Source of the DNA: an uncultured Lachnospiraceae bacterium
GTDB lineage: Bacteria; Bacillota; Clostridia; Lachnospirales; Lachnospiraceae
DNA: 64,000 bases
Direction of reading: 5' to 3'
Assembly (NCBI GenBank): GCA_910587155.1
Contig: CAJULA010000010.1
Coordinates: 1 to 64,000, forward strand
Below, in pieces: positions 35,401 through 44,028 of this stretch (position 1 is its first letter; every line of letters begins with the position of its first letter). The notes beneath the pieces were generated by a model, which had not been told where the DNA came from, ran no database searches, and saw only the letters and a program-made list of their open reading frames with translations. Made by a program: the position numbers and the translations under genes.

Positions 35401-35868
35401 ATGACAGAGGAAACAAAGAAGGATTTTACCAGGCGGATCACGCAGGCCAATCAGAGCGGACTGGTTGTAATCTTATATGAGATGTATCTGGCCTGTCTGG
35501 AGGATGCGGAGGGAGCCGGTGAGAACAGAGAAATTTTTCGGGATGCGCTGTCAAGGGCCAGAGGGTGTATCAATGAACTGATGGGTTCTCTTGATTTCAG
35601 ATATGAACCTGCAGGCAGTCTGTTGCAGTTATATCTGTTTATCATCGGTGAGATGGCAAAGGCAGACAGCAAAGTCAGCAGAGAGCCTTTGAAGATATGC
35701 AGAAAAATCATGACAGAGCTTTTGTCCGCATACAGGGAAGTGAGCCGTCAGGACACTTCCCCGGCGGTTATGGAAAATACGCAGACAGTCTATGCCGGCT
35801 TAACCTACGGAAAAGGGGAACTCACGGAAAGTTTGTCTCACCAGGGGAATCGGGGATTCCTCGTATAG
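35401..35868 (+). CDS. fliS: FliS-family flagellar export chaperone
   Basis: A small helical protein of 155 residues following flagellin. FliS-type features include the N-terminal QANQSGLVVILYEMYLACLEDA, AKADS in the middle and a C-terminal helix with LLSAYREVS. FliS binds the C-terminus of flagellin and keeps it unfolded for export. The last 69 bp overlap the tail of the convergent DUF2508 gene. The final 25 residues after SPAVMENTQ are therefore encoded in the overlap and may be dispensable. Confidence 0.85.
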   Translation: MTEETKKDFTRRITQANQSGLVVILYEMYLACLEDAEGAGENREIFRDALSRARGCINELMGSLDFRYEPAGSLLQLYLFIIGEMAKADSKVSREPLKICRKIMTELLSAYREVSRQDTSPAVMENTQTVYAGLTYGKGELTESLSHQGNRGFLV

Positions 35869-36108
35869 ATTTTCTGATTTTGGCGTTTCAGTTGCGGCCT
35901 TCATCTTTGCAGCTTCCTGCAGCAGGTATTTATAGCGCTTTTGTATTGCATTGACTTCATAGATATAGCAGTCGATCAGATCAGGATCCGTTGCGTTGTC
36001 GAAACCGGCATAGGCCGTTTCCAGAGCGTAACGGGTCTTTGCTATGTCGCTTAAAATACTGTTGTCCTCTTTGTCCAGATGAGAACTTTTGCTGAAATAA
36101 GATTTCAT
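35800..36108 (-). CDS. DUF2508 (YaaL-like) family protein
   Basis: A 102-residue protein with the DUF2508 pattern: DIAKTRYALETAYAGFDNATDPDLIDCYIYEVNAIQ... followed by RYKYLLQEA. B. subtilis YaaL has the same pattern and also sits next to bofA. Function is unknown. It is transcribed divergently from bofA (193 bp between) and convergently with fliS, overlapping its 3' end by 69 bp. Confidence 0.8.
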   Translation of the reverse strand: MKSYFSKSSHLDKEDNSILSDIAKTRYALETAYAGFDNATDPDLIDCYIYEVNAIQKRYKYLLQEAAKMKAATETPKSENLYEESPIPLVRQTFREFPFSVG

Positions 36109-36301
36109 AATATTCCGCCTTTCCTGAGATTTACGAACCTGATGCCGGTATACGCAGCAGGTAGGGAACCGGTATCTTTAGTATAGAGTATGGTCTTATA
36201 CTGGTAATTTATTCATGTAATATTAAATTCCCGCCCGAATAGAATAGTAGTGACAGACAGACCATAAGCAGTCATGGAAAAGGCAGGGAAAGGATCGGAA
36301 G

Positions 36302-36580
36302 ATGGGAATGGAGCAGATGGCAGGTGCGCCTTTTATCGTAATCATGTGCGTTATCATTTTATGTGTACTCGCATTGCGCAGAAAAGCGGAGTTTGTGCTG
36401 AATTTTATGCTGCGCAGTATAACAGGTGTTATTTGTATATTTATGATTAATGAACTGCTGGCGTCACAAAATTATGCCACGATGGTGGGAATTAATCCGT
36501 GGACGGCTTTGACATCCGGAATACTCGGATTGCCGGGTGTTGCGCTGCTTTACGGTATTCATTTCCTGAAATTTTTGTGA
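36302..36580 (+). CDS. bofA: BofA-family protein (pro-sigma-K processing inhibitor type)
   Basis: A 92-residue membrane protein with about three hydrophobic segments and the BofA signature near the C-terminus: INPWTALTSGILGLPGVALLYGI. In B. subtilis BofA holds the SpoIVFB protease inactive in the forespore outer membrane until sigma-K is needed. Its presence fits an endospore-forming lineage, although BofA homologues also persist in related non-sporeformers. AAAGGA lies 7 bp before the ATG. The DUF2508 gene next to it is its usual neighbour. Confidence 0.88.
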   Translation: MGMEQMAGAPFIVIMCVIILCVLALRRKAEFVLNFMLRSITGVICIFMINELLASQNYATMVGINPWTALTSGILGLPGVALLYGIHFLKFL

Positions 36581-36657
36581 AAGATTGCCAATAGACATGA
36601 AGATCAAAGCTGTATTATAATGCGACTTACAGATCACACCGACTTTACGAAAAGGAG

Positions 36658-37083
36658 GTGGAGAGTATTGTAAGTCTTTTTTTCTTTTTATTATTGGCTG
36701 TATGGCAGGATTATCATACACAAAAGATTTCTAATTCTCTTATTATTACGGCACTGCTTGGTGCGATTCTCAGTCAGATCAGACAAAATGGATTTCAAAG
36801 TATTTTACCTTCTGTTAATCAGGCATTTATCATCATTCTTATTTTATTTCCATTCTATCTGTGTAAAGCTCTCGGTGCAGGTGATCTCAAGCTGCTTGGT
36901 GTGACAGCGGTATTTCTTTCATGGCGCCAGGCTCTTATGGCTTTTCTGTCAGGGATGTTTTTTGCCCTGGTCCCGGTATTCTTTCTGCTTTTTGGCAGGA
37001 AAAAATGTATGGGGAACAAAATTCCCATGTCCGGCCCGTTTCTGGGCGGTATTCTTCTCACGTTATATTTAACGGATCTTTGA
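36658..37083 (+). CDS. tadV: Prepilin peptidase (A24, TadV/CpaA type)
   Basis: Membrane aspartyl protease of about 140 residues that cleaves prepilins. The two catalytic Asp are in QDYHTQKISN and in the family motif GAGDLKLLG. About five membrane segments are present. It is the first gene of the Tad locus. The start is uncertain: GTG at 36658 overlaps the strong AAGGAGGTGG ribosome binding site, whereas ATT at 36667 has ideal 8-bp spacing. No ATG or TTG fits in this frame. Confidence 0.87.
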   Translation: MESIVSLFFFLLLAVWQDYHTQKISNSLIITALLGAILSQIRQNGFQSILPSVNQAFIIILILFPFYLCKALGAGDLKLLGVTAVFLSWRQALMAFLSGMFFALVPVFFLLFGRKKCMGNKIPMSGPFLGGILLTLYLTDL

Positions 37084-37158
37084 TCTGGAACAGTACGGAT
37101 ACTGATGTCACAGTCTGGCAGATTGATTTGTCGGACGTATTACAAACAGGAGGTGGAT

Positions 37159-38160
37159 ATGCACAGGAAACAGATTCTTGCTGTCTGTGATCCGGAGGCG
37201 GAATATACAAGCCGTTTCTGCGATTATATCAGTAAAAAGGAAAGCTGTCCTTTTGAAATGGCGGCGTTTACTTCCCGGGAGACACTGGAGAGATTCTGCC
37301 GGGAAGAAGAGGTGACAGTGGCGCTTATTGCGGAAAAAATGTATGATTCTGTTCTGGAAGAGCGAATAAAAGGGACACTGCTTATCCTGAGTGAAGAGAA
37401 AGACGGGGAGGATGAGAAAAAGATATGGAAATATCAGCCCTGTGAGGAGATTTTTCGCAGCATGATGCGGTGCCTGGAAGGGAATGGTGAAGATGTTTTG
37501 CAGAAAAAAAAGCGGCCGGGCAGAATGCATCTGATCGGACTCTTTACACCGGTTCACAGATGTATGCAGACCGGTTTCGCTCTTACTCTGGGGGAAGTGC
37601 TGGCCAGAGAACATAAAACCCTGTATCTGAACTTTGAAAGTTTTTCCGGTCTTTCCAGACGGCTTGACCGCGAGTTTATGACGGATATGTCAGATTTGAT
37701 CTATTATATCACCAATGCCAGAGAGGCGCTTTTCTATAAGCTGAAAGGAATGACAGAGACGATACGGCATCTGGATTATATTCCTCCTGTTTTTTCGTGT
37801 ATGGATCTGGCGCGGATCACTGTGAAGCAATGGTTTCTGATGCTGGAAGAACTGGAACAGTACACAGAATATGAATATCTGATTCTTGATCTGTCAGAAC
37901 AGATACAGGGACTGTTTGATATTTTGCGAAGCTGTGAAAAAATATTTACACTTACACGCGGGGATCATGCGGCGAGTGCAAAACTGAGTCAGTATGAAAA
38001 ACTGCTGGAGAGGGCCGAATATGAAGATGTTCTGGAAAAAACCTGTAAATACAGACTTCCGTTCATACGCAATGTATCGCTTGATCCGGAAATGCTGACG
38101 CACGGAGAACTGGCAGAACATGTGAAAAAACTGGTGAAGGAAAATCTGTATGACTCATAA
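37159..38160 (+). CDS. tadZ: TadZ/CpaE-like pilus-assembly protein
   Basis: A 333-residue protein with an N-terminal receiver-like fold (about 1-110, ILAVCDPEAEYTSRFCDYI) and a C-terminal ParA/MinD-like part. The P-loop position (about residue 130, HLIGLFTPVHRCMQTGFALTLG) lacks the deviant Walker A lysines, so ATP binding is doubtful, as in some TadZ proteins. TadZ marks the pole and recruits the Tad machinery. AGGAGG lies 6-7 bp before the ATG at 37159. It overlaps tadA by 11 bp. Confidence 0.8.
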   Translation: MHRKQILAVCDPEAEYTSRFCDYISKKESCPFEMAAFTSRETLERFCREEEVTVALIAEKMYDSVLEERIKGTLLILSEEKDGEDEKKIWKYQPCEEIFRSMMRCLEGNGEDVLQKKKRPGRMHLIGLFTPVHRCMQTGFALTLGEVLAREHKTLYLNFESFSGLSRRLDREFMTDMSDLIYYITNAREALFYKLKGMTETIRHLDYIPPVFSCMDLARITVKQWFLMLEELEQYTEYEYLILDLSEQIQGLFDILRSCEKIFTLTRGDHAASAKLSQYEKLLERAEYEDVLEKTCKYRLPFIRNVSLDPEMLTHGELAEHVKKLVKENLYDS

Positions 38161-39376
38161 AAGGGAATTATTGTTGGAAAGAATCCATCAGAAAATTGAT
38201 TATTCCAGAGAAATGGATGAGACGCAGGTTCGGACACTGATTGCCGAGAGTCTGACGGAGTATGGCAGAGAAGAATTTCTGACATTACAGGAAAAAGAAA
38301 AGCTGGGCAGAGAATTGTTTCATGCCATACGCAGACTGGATATCCTGCAGGAACTGCTGGAGGATGCGGAGATTACCGAAATTATGATCAACGGACCCAA
38401 TCATATTTTTATCGAAAAAAGAGGAAAGCTCTCTGCCTGGGAAAATCGTTTTTCTTCCAGAGAAAAACTGGAAGATATCATTCAGCAGATCGTGGCAAAA
38501 TGCAATCGTGTGGTGAACGAGGCTGCTCCCGTAGCGGATGCCAGACTCGAAGACGGCTCCCGGGTCAATGTGGTACTTGCGCCGGTGGCGCTCAATGGCC
38601 CGATTCTTACGATCCGGCGTTTTCCCGGAGAGCCAATTACGATGGAGACATTGATCGATGCAGGTTCTCTGCCGCAAGAGACAGCCCTCTGGCTGAGAGA
38701 TCTGGTGCGGGCCGGATATAATATTCTGGTCAGCGGCGGCACAGGTTCCGGTAAAACGACGTTTTTAAATGCTCTGTCTGAATATATCCCACTGGAGGAA
38801 AGAATTATAACGATCGAAGACAGCGCGGAACTCCAGATCAGAGGGGTACGCAATCTGGTCAGTCTGGAGACGAGGAATGCCAATGCGGATGGTCAGGGTG
38901 AGATCAGCATCCGGGATCTGATCCGCACAAGCCTGCGAATGCGTCCTGACCGGCTGATCGTCGGTGAAGTGAGGGGAGGAGAGGCAGTGGATCTGCTGCA
39001 ATGTCTTAATACGGGACATGACGGCTCTCTGTCCACCGGCCATGCCAACAGTGCGGGAGATATGCTCTCACGTCTGGAAATGATGGTGTTGATGGGAATG
39101 GATCTTCCTCTTTCCGCAGTGAGACGCCAGATTGCATCAGGGATTGATTTGATCGTACATCTGGGAAGACTGCGGGACGGTACAAGAAAGGTAATGGAAA
39201 TCGGGGAGGTGATTGGTATGGAGCAAGAGGAGATCCGCCTGGATTTGTTATGGGTCTTTGAAGAAAATTTGTCAAAGGAAAAGAAGGAGGTAAAGGGAAC
39301 ACTTGTCCGCAAAAAGGAACTATATCATCGACAGAAACTTGCAGCAGCAGGATTATCGGAACTACAGATTCCATAA
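38150..39376 (+). CDS. tadA: TadA/CpaF secretion ATPase
   Basis: Type II/IV secretion ATPase of 408 residues powering Tad pilus assembly. Walker A is VSGGTGSGKTTFLNAL, the Asp box is TIEDSAELQI, Walker B region is RPDRLIVGEVRGGEA, and the His box is STGHANSAGDML. The N-terminal segment (about 1-130) shows the CpaF pattern EITEIMINGPNHIFIEKRG. It overlaps the preceding and following genes, as is usual for a tightly packed operon. Confidence 0.95.
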   Translation: MTHKRELLLERIHQKIDYSREMDETQVRTLIAESLTEYGREEFLTLQEKEKLGRELFHAIRRLDILQELLEDAEITEIMINGPNHIFIEKRGKLSAWENRFSSREKLEDIIQQIVAKCNRVVNEAAPVADARLEDGSRVNVVLAPVALNGPILTIRRFPGEPITMETLIDAGSLPQETALWLRDLVRAGYNILVSGGTGSGKTTFLNALSEYIPLEERIITIEDSAELQIRGVRNLVSLETRNANADGQGEISIRDLIRTSLRMRPDRLIVGEVRGGEAVDLLQCLNTGHDGSLSTGHANSAGDMLSRLEMMVLMGMDLPLSAVRRQIASGIDLIVHLGRLRDGTRKVMEIGEVIGMEQEEIRLDLLWVFEENLSKEKKEVKGTLVRKKELYHRQKLAAAGLSELQIP

Positions 39377-40085
39377 AAAAGAAATGATACGATATGGAAT
39401 GGAAGGATATGTGACAGGTATTTGTTTTCTTGCTTTTTTCTATCGTAGCGTGCTGGTTTTTCCCATGGGGATTTTGTGTGCCGTGCTTTATTGCCAATGG
39501 AAAAGAACGCGGCTGTGTGAAAAGAGAAAAGAGATACTGCAGCAGCAGTTCCGGGACTGGATCAACGCCGCTGCTTCTCATCTGCAGTCAGGAAGCTCCG
39601 TGGAAAATGCCTTTGTACATGCCGGCAGAGAACTCACCCTTCTGTATGGAGAAGAAACAGATATCCGCAGAGAGATAAGGGGTATGGAACATTTGCTCGC
39701 CAATAACATTCCCCTGGAAAAGATACTGTTGGAACTGGGGGATAGGAGTCAGGCGGAAGACATTAGAAATTTTGCCGAGGTCTTTGCCATCGGCAAACGC
39801 AGCGGAGGAAATCTGCGGGAGATGATCGAAAACTGTTGTGGAATCATTGGTATGAAAGCAGAGGTGGAAAGAGAGATTCAGACACTGCTTCATGGAAAGG
39901 TCATGGAACAAAAAGTCATGTGTTTCATTCCGTTTGGGATTATCTCTTATATCAGCATCACTTCCCCGGGCTATTTCCAGCCTCTTTATCACAATCCCGC
40001 CGGTGTCTGTATGATGAGTATCTGTCTTTTGTGTTATCTTTTTTCTGTCTGGCTTTCTGCCCGTATTGTCCATATTGAGGTATAA
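39303..40085 (+). CDS. tadB: TadB-like inner-membrane platform protein (T2SSF)
   Basis: A 260-residue protein with two hydrophobic segments near 37-67, a cytoplasmic T2SSF domain (about 80-195) and two C-terminal helices. T2SSF signatures are DWINAAASHLQSGSSVENAF, FAEVFAIGKRSGGNLREMIE and KVMEQKVMCFIPFGI. It forms the platform with TadC. The start taken is TTG at 39303, which overlaps tadA by 74 bp; ATG at 39384 is possible but has a weak ribosome binding site. Shorter than the classic TadB, it lacks an N-terminal FHA or exported region. Confidence 0.85.
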   Translation: MSAKRNYIIDRNLQQQDYRNYRFHKKEMIRYGMEGYVTGICFLAFFYRSVLVFPMGILCAVLYCQWKRTRLCEKRKEILQQQFRDWINAAASHLQSGSSVENAFVHAGRELTLLYGEETDIRREIRGMEHLLANNIPLEKILLELGDRSQAEDIRNFAEVFAIGKRSGGNLREMIENCCGIIGMKAEVEREIQTLLHGKVMEQKVMCFIPFGIISYISITSPGYFQPLYHNPAGVCMMSICLLCYLFSVWLSARIVHIEV

Positions 40086-40087
40086 AG

Positions 40088-41353
40088 ATGAAGATGGTGG
40101 TATTGTATCTTGCAGGTCTTATGTGTTCCCTGCTTTATCTCCTGAAAAAGAAAAGATTCCGAAAACCGGCTCTTCTGTTACTGGCAGGCAGTCTGGTGGC
40201 ATCCGCTGTTTTCACGGCGGATATGATCGCTGCGAAAGATGGCAAAGTATGGGAGATAGAACGGGCGGAAAAAAGCGGAAATCCAAGGACTGTAGAGTTG
40301 GAAGCGCAGGCGGCAGATGAGATAGAAACCATTTTGATAAAAATAGCGCCTCAGTCATATAGCCTGCAGGAACTGGAGCAGCTCAGTGAGAGGTTATTTG
40401 CCGAACTGGAAGAAAAAATTCCGGGAAAAGAAAATACTCTGGACTGTGTCACAAGCGATATGTATTTCCCGGCGGTGGCAGAGGGATATCCGTTTACACT
40501 CAAATGGCAGACAGATCATCCTGATATATTATCGCAGGAAGGAAAAATAGGAGAGGACATTCCCCCGGAAGGAGTGCTGATCCAGATCCGTCTGCACCTT
40601 TTCTATGCGAATACTTCTTTTGAAGCAGAGCATTTGTTTTATGCTATGATTTATCCTTCCGGAGACGACGCCGCTTACTGGAACAGGCTGAAAAAATATC
40701 TGGAAAGGCAGGAAATGGATAGCAGAGAGAAAAATGACTTCCTGCTGCCTGACCGGTTTGAAGACAGAGAATTGCTGTTTCAGGAGAAAAAATCAGATAA
40801 AAGTCAGGCATTATTTCTGCTTTCTGTCGTGGCAGCGCTTTTGATGGCAGCGGGAGAGAAACAGGAACAGGACAGACAGAAAAAGAAAAAACTTAAGGAA
40901 ATGGCAGAAGAATATCCGGAACTGGCCGTTCGTATGGCAATGCTGACAGGGACAGGCATGACTATTTCCACAGCTTTTCGCCGGATCGCTGGTGAATACG
41001 GCAGGCAAAAGCAAAAAAAGGAAAAACCTCTCTATGAAGAACTGATGATAACGTGCCGGGAAATGGAAACAGGAATCCCTGAAATAACCGCTTATCAGAA
41101 TATGGGCAAAAGATGCAGTCTTTCCTGCGTGGCAAGATTTACAACCCTGCTGATTCAGTACACAAAAAGCGGCGCCAAAGGACTAAAGACAGCTCTGCAG
41201 GAGGAGAGTGCACAGGCACTGAAAGAACGCAGAGAAAGAGCAAAAAGAAAAGGAGAAGAGGCAGGCACCAGACTCCTCCTCCCCATGACACTGATGCTGG
41301 TACTGGTCATGGCTATTATCATGATACCGGCACTCACTTCATTTGGTTTATAA
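40088..41353 (+). CDS. tadC: TadC-like platform protein with large extra domain
   Basis: A 421-residue protein. The C-terminal half (about 270-420) is a T2SSF-type domain: EEYPELAVRMAMLTGTGMTISTAFRRIA, GIPEITAYQNMGKRC and a final membrane helix. The N-terminal half is unusual: two hydrophobic segments (about 3-45), then about 180 residues (60-235) rich in Glu and aromatics, then a third hydrophobic segment. That insert is probably extracytoplasmic. Classic TadC is about 300 residues. GAGGT lies 6 bp before the ATG. Confidence 0.8.
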   Translation: MKMVVLYLAGLMCSLLYLLKKKRFRKPALLLLAGSLVASAVFTADMIAAKDGKVWEIERAEKSGNPRTVELEAQAADEIETILIKIAPQSYSLQELEQLSERLFAELEEKIPGKENTLDCVTSDMYFPAVAEGYPFTLKWQTDHPDILSQEGKIGEDIPPEGVLIQIRLHLFYANTSFEAEHLFYAMIYPSGDDAAYWNRLKKYLERQEMDSREKNDFLLPDRFEDRELLFQEKKSDKSQALFLLSVVAALLMAAGEKQEQDRQKKKKLKEMAEEYPELAVRMAMLTGTGMTISTAFRRIAGEYGRQKQKKEKPLYEELMITCREMETGIPEITAYQNMGKRCSLSCVARFTTLLIQYTKSGAKGLKTALQEESAQALKERRERAKRKGEEAGTRLLLPMTLMLVLVMAIIMIPALTSFGL

Positions 41354-41402
41354 AAATAAGAAAACAGAAGTTTTGCAGAACTGGAATAGGAGATTTGATG
41401 AT

Positions 41403-41579
41403 ATGGTTATGAACAAAATAAAAGATTTTTTTCGGGAAGAAGACGGAATCGGTACAGTAGAAATGATATTGATCCTTGTGGTTCTGATCTCTCTTGTTAT
41501 TATTTTCAAGGATCAGCTTACAAATCTGGTCAATGATATCTTTTCCCAGATCACTTCCAAAAGCAGCAGTATTTACTGA
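41403..41579 (+). CDS. flp: Flp-type (type IVb) pilin
   Basis: A 58-residue prepilin. The leader ends in EEDG and cleavage before IGTVEMILIL leaves Glu at position 5 of the mature protein, the type IV hallmark. The mature pilin is only about 43 residues with a hydrophobic core (MILILVVLISLVIIF) and a short polar tail. It is the likely major pilus subunit. The start at 41403 has AGGAGA 9 bp upstream. Its stop overlaps the next start (TGATG). Confidence 0.88.
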   Translation: MVMNKIKDFFREEDGIGTVEMILILVVLISLVIIFKDQLTNLVNDIFSQITSKSSSIY

Positions 41580-43015
41580 TGAAAAGGTATAAGGGAGAGA
41601 TCACAGTCTTTCTTTCTCTGGTTCTTATGATTCTGATTTCACTGCTTTTTACCGTGATTGAAGCGGCCAGAGATAACGGCGTGGAATTTCAGACAGAATG
41701 TGCGGCGGATATGGCTATACAATCGGCACTGGCAGAGTATAACAGGGAGGCTTTGGAGCAGTATGATCTGTTTCTGACAGAGATCGGATATGGAAGTGAT
41801 GAGAGTGGGTATATCCTGCTGGAACAGCATCTGCAGAATTATCTGCAGGATAATCTCAGCGTCAGAGAAATATTATCTGCGAAAGGAATGACTGATCTGC
41901 TGCAGATCAGTGTGGATGGTGTCACTGTGATACAGGCTTCAGGTGCGGCGGATGGAGAGGGAGCGGTATTGGAAAGGAAGGCGGTGGACTATATGCTGGA
42001 TAAGTACGGACTACAGGATTTTTCTTCTTTCCTTTCCCTGTCCGCTACTGTGGAGCAGGAGAGATTTCTGGAAAATGCCGTGGAGGAAAAAAGACTGGAA
42101 AACGAGAGAAAAATAGATGATGTGGATACTACGGTGACGGATGATGAAGGTAACAGCCATAAAATACCTGTCAATAATCCGGCGGATGCGGTCAACAGCA
42201 GGCGTGGCAGCAGCAGCATTCTGAGAATGGTCACTGAGAAAAAAGGAATTTCTGAAAAGGAGACAGATCTTTCAGGTTGTATTTCTCACCGTAATTACAC
42301 GACGCGCGATGGATTTTTGCAGGGAGAAAAGTATCTTTCTCCGGCGGAAGATCTGATCTATCAGAAATATCTGATGGAGAAATGTGGCAATTATGTCAGA
42401 GAAAAAGAAGGTTCTCATCTTACTTATGAGATGGAATATATATTGGCCGGAAAAAATTCTGACAGAGAAAATCTCCGTATCGTAACAGAGCGAATCATTA
42501 TGCTGCGGGAAGCGGCCAATTTTTTGTATCTTTTGTCAGATTCCGGAAAAAAAGCGGAGGCAGAAGCACTTGCTATGACTCTGTCAGCAGTGATACTTTT
42601 CCCTGAATTAAAGGATCTGATTAAAATATCCATTCTGATCGGATGGGCTTATGCGGAAAGTGTGAATGATTGCAGGATATTGCTGGAAGGAGGAAAAGTA
42701 CCTCTTCTGAAAAGCAAGGTAAGCTGGAATCTGAGTCTGAAAAAAGCCATGAAAATGGAGGTTGGAGAGGATGGCAAAGGGAATGAGCAGGGACTTTCCT
42801 ATGAAGAATATCTGCACATTCTGTTGGCTGTTCTTGACAAAAAGGCAAGGAATCTGCGTTTTATGGATCTGATGGAAATGGACATCAGACAGACACCCGG
42901 TAACGATAATTTCTGTCTGGATCACTGCCTGCATGGTTTCACTGTCAGGATTATAACATATTCGCATACGGGTCACAGTTGTATGATTACCAGAACAGCA
43001 GGTTATCTGAAATGA
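41579..43015 (+). CDS. DUF5702-type TadG/TadE-like pilus protein
   Basis: A 478-residue protein with an N-terminal segment KGEITVFLSLVLMILISLLFTVIEAARDNG that resembles a pseudopilin leader: Gly then ITVFL, hydrophobic stretch, then AARDN. The remainder is soluble and probably extracellular. Annotation as DUF5702 comes from memory of Lachnospiraceae Tad loci. It is likely a minor pilin or tip/anchor protein. It is translationally coupled to flp by a one-base overlap. Confidence 0.72.
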   Translation: MKRYKGEITVFLSLVLMILISLLFTVIEAARDNGVEFQTECAADMAIQSALAEYNREALEQYDLFLTEIGYGSDESGYILLEQHLQNYLQDNLSVREILSAKGMTDLLQISVDGVTVIQASGAADGEGAVLERKAVDYMLDKYGLQDFSSFLSLSATVEQERFLENAVEEKRLENERKIDDVDTTVTDDEGNSHKIPVNNPADAVNSRRGSSSILRMVTEKKGISEKETDLSGCISHRNYTTRDGFLQGEKYLSPAEDLIYQKYLMEKCGNYVREKEGSHLTYEMEYILAGKNSDRENLRIVTERIIMLREAANFLYLLSDSGKKAEAEALAMTLSAVILFPELKDLIKISILIGWAYAESVNDCRILLEGGKVPLLKSKVSWNLSLKKAMKMEVGEDGKGNEQGLSYEEYLHILLAVLDKKARNLRFMDLMEMDIRQTPGNDNFCLDHCLHGFTVRIITYSHTGHSCMITRTAGYLK

Positions 43016-43056
43016 TGGGATCCAGGCGGCAGAAGCACAGAAAGGAGGCGACAAAG

Positions 43057-44028
43057 ATGCGTTTCTTTTGGAAGACGAAAATTTCTGAGAAAGGAGTTCT
43101 GACTAAAAGTCTCTTTTGGACAATCCCCCAATCTTGTCCTGAAATTTCACTTTATCCTGTAAGAAAGACAATGAAAACAAAGCAAACAGATATGACAAAT
43201 CTACTTCTTCGTACCAAAAGGAACGTGTCTTTGTCTCCTTCTTTGCAGGGCAGCATTACGGCAGAAACTGCTTTTGTACTTCCTCTTTTTGTTTTTTTCT
43301 GTGTGCAGCTAATGAGTGTGATCAGTCTGATACAGTTGCATAGTGCACTTACCTCAGCTCTTCATCAGGAAGTGTCAAAAGCGGCTCTCCGGGCATATGC
43401 CCTGGATCAGGGCGGAGAGAGCGGATATGCGGAAACAGAGAGGATACTGGAAGAAAACCTGATCAAAAGCCGGGTTTTGGATAGGGCAGGCAGAGAATAT
43501 CTGGATCATTCTATGATAAAAGGAGGCAGCAGTGGTATCCGGATTTTATATACACCGAAAACAGACCGGCAGGATACGGTGGATATCATACTCACCTATC
43601 AGATCAGGCCGATGACAAATATTTTGGGTTTTTCCGGCTTTTCCATGGCCAGCCGCTGCCGGATGAAGGCATGGACAGGATACCGGCTGGAGGAGAAGGT
43701 TTCCCTGTCAGAGAAGGAAGAAGAACTGGTCTATATCACACCGACAGGGTCCGTCTATCATAAAAGCAGAAACTGTACCCATCTGGCACTGTCTGTCCGT
43801 CCGGTGGAGACAGACAGTCTGGGTGTACTGCGGAATGAGGATGGCGGAAAATATTATCCCTGTGAACATTGTGGTAGCATCGCAGGGGGTATCGTCTTTT
43901 TGACGGATCAGGGAAACAGATATCATACATCCTTATTTTGCAGCGGATTGAAACGGACAATTTATACGGTTGCGATATCGCAGACAGGAGGGAGGGGGCC
44001 ATGCAGGAGATGCTCCGCTGCGGGTTGA
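43057..44028 (+). CDS. TadE-like pseudopilin with duplicated Cys-rich C-terminal module
   Basis: A 323-residue protein. A basic N-terminal stretch is followed by QGSITAETAFVLPLFVFF (about 67-84), a TadE-type prepilin cleavage site and hydrophobic helix. The region to about 215 is a pseudopilin body. The C-terminus holds two similar modules (about 225-275 and 280-322), each with T-x(2)-G-x(2)-YH-x(4)-C and then a PCxxC pair (YYPCEHCG, GPCRRCS). The paired cysteines suggest metal binding or disulfides. AAAGGAGG lies about 8 bp before the ATG at 43057. It overlaps the next gene by 28 bp. Confidence 0.8.
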   Translation: MRFFWKTKISEKGVLTKSLFWTIPQSCPEISLYPVRKTMKTKQTDMTNLLLRTKRNVSLSPSLQGSITAETAFVLPLFVFFCVQLMSVISLIQLHSALTSALHQEVSKAALRAYALDQGGESGYAETERILEENLIKSRVLDRAGREYLDHSMIKGGSSGIRILYTPKTDRQDTVDIILTYQIRPMTNILGFSGFSMASRCRMKAWTGYRLEEKVSLSEKEEELVYITPTGSVYHKSRNCTHLALSVRPVETDSLGVLRNEDGGKYYPCEHCGSIAGGIVFLTDQGNRYHTSLFCSGLKRTIYTVAISQTGGRGPCRRCSAAG

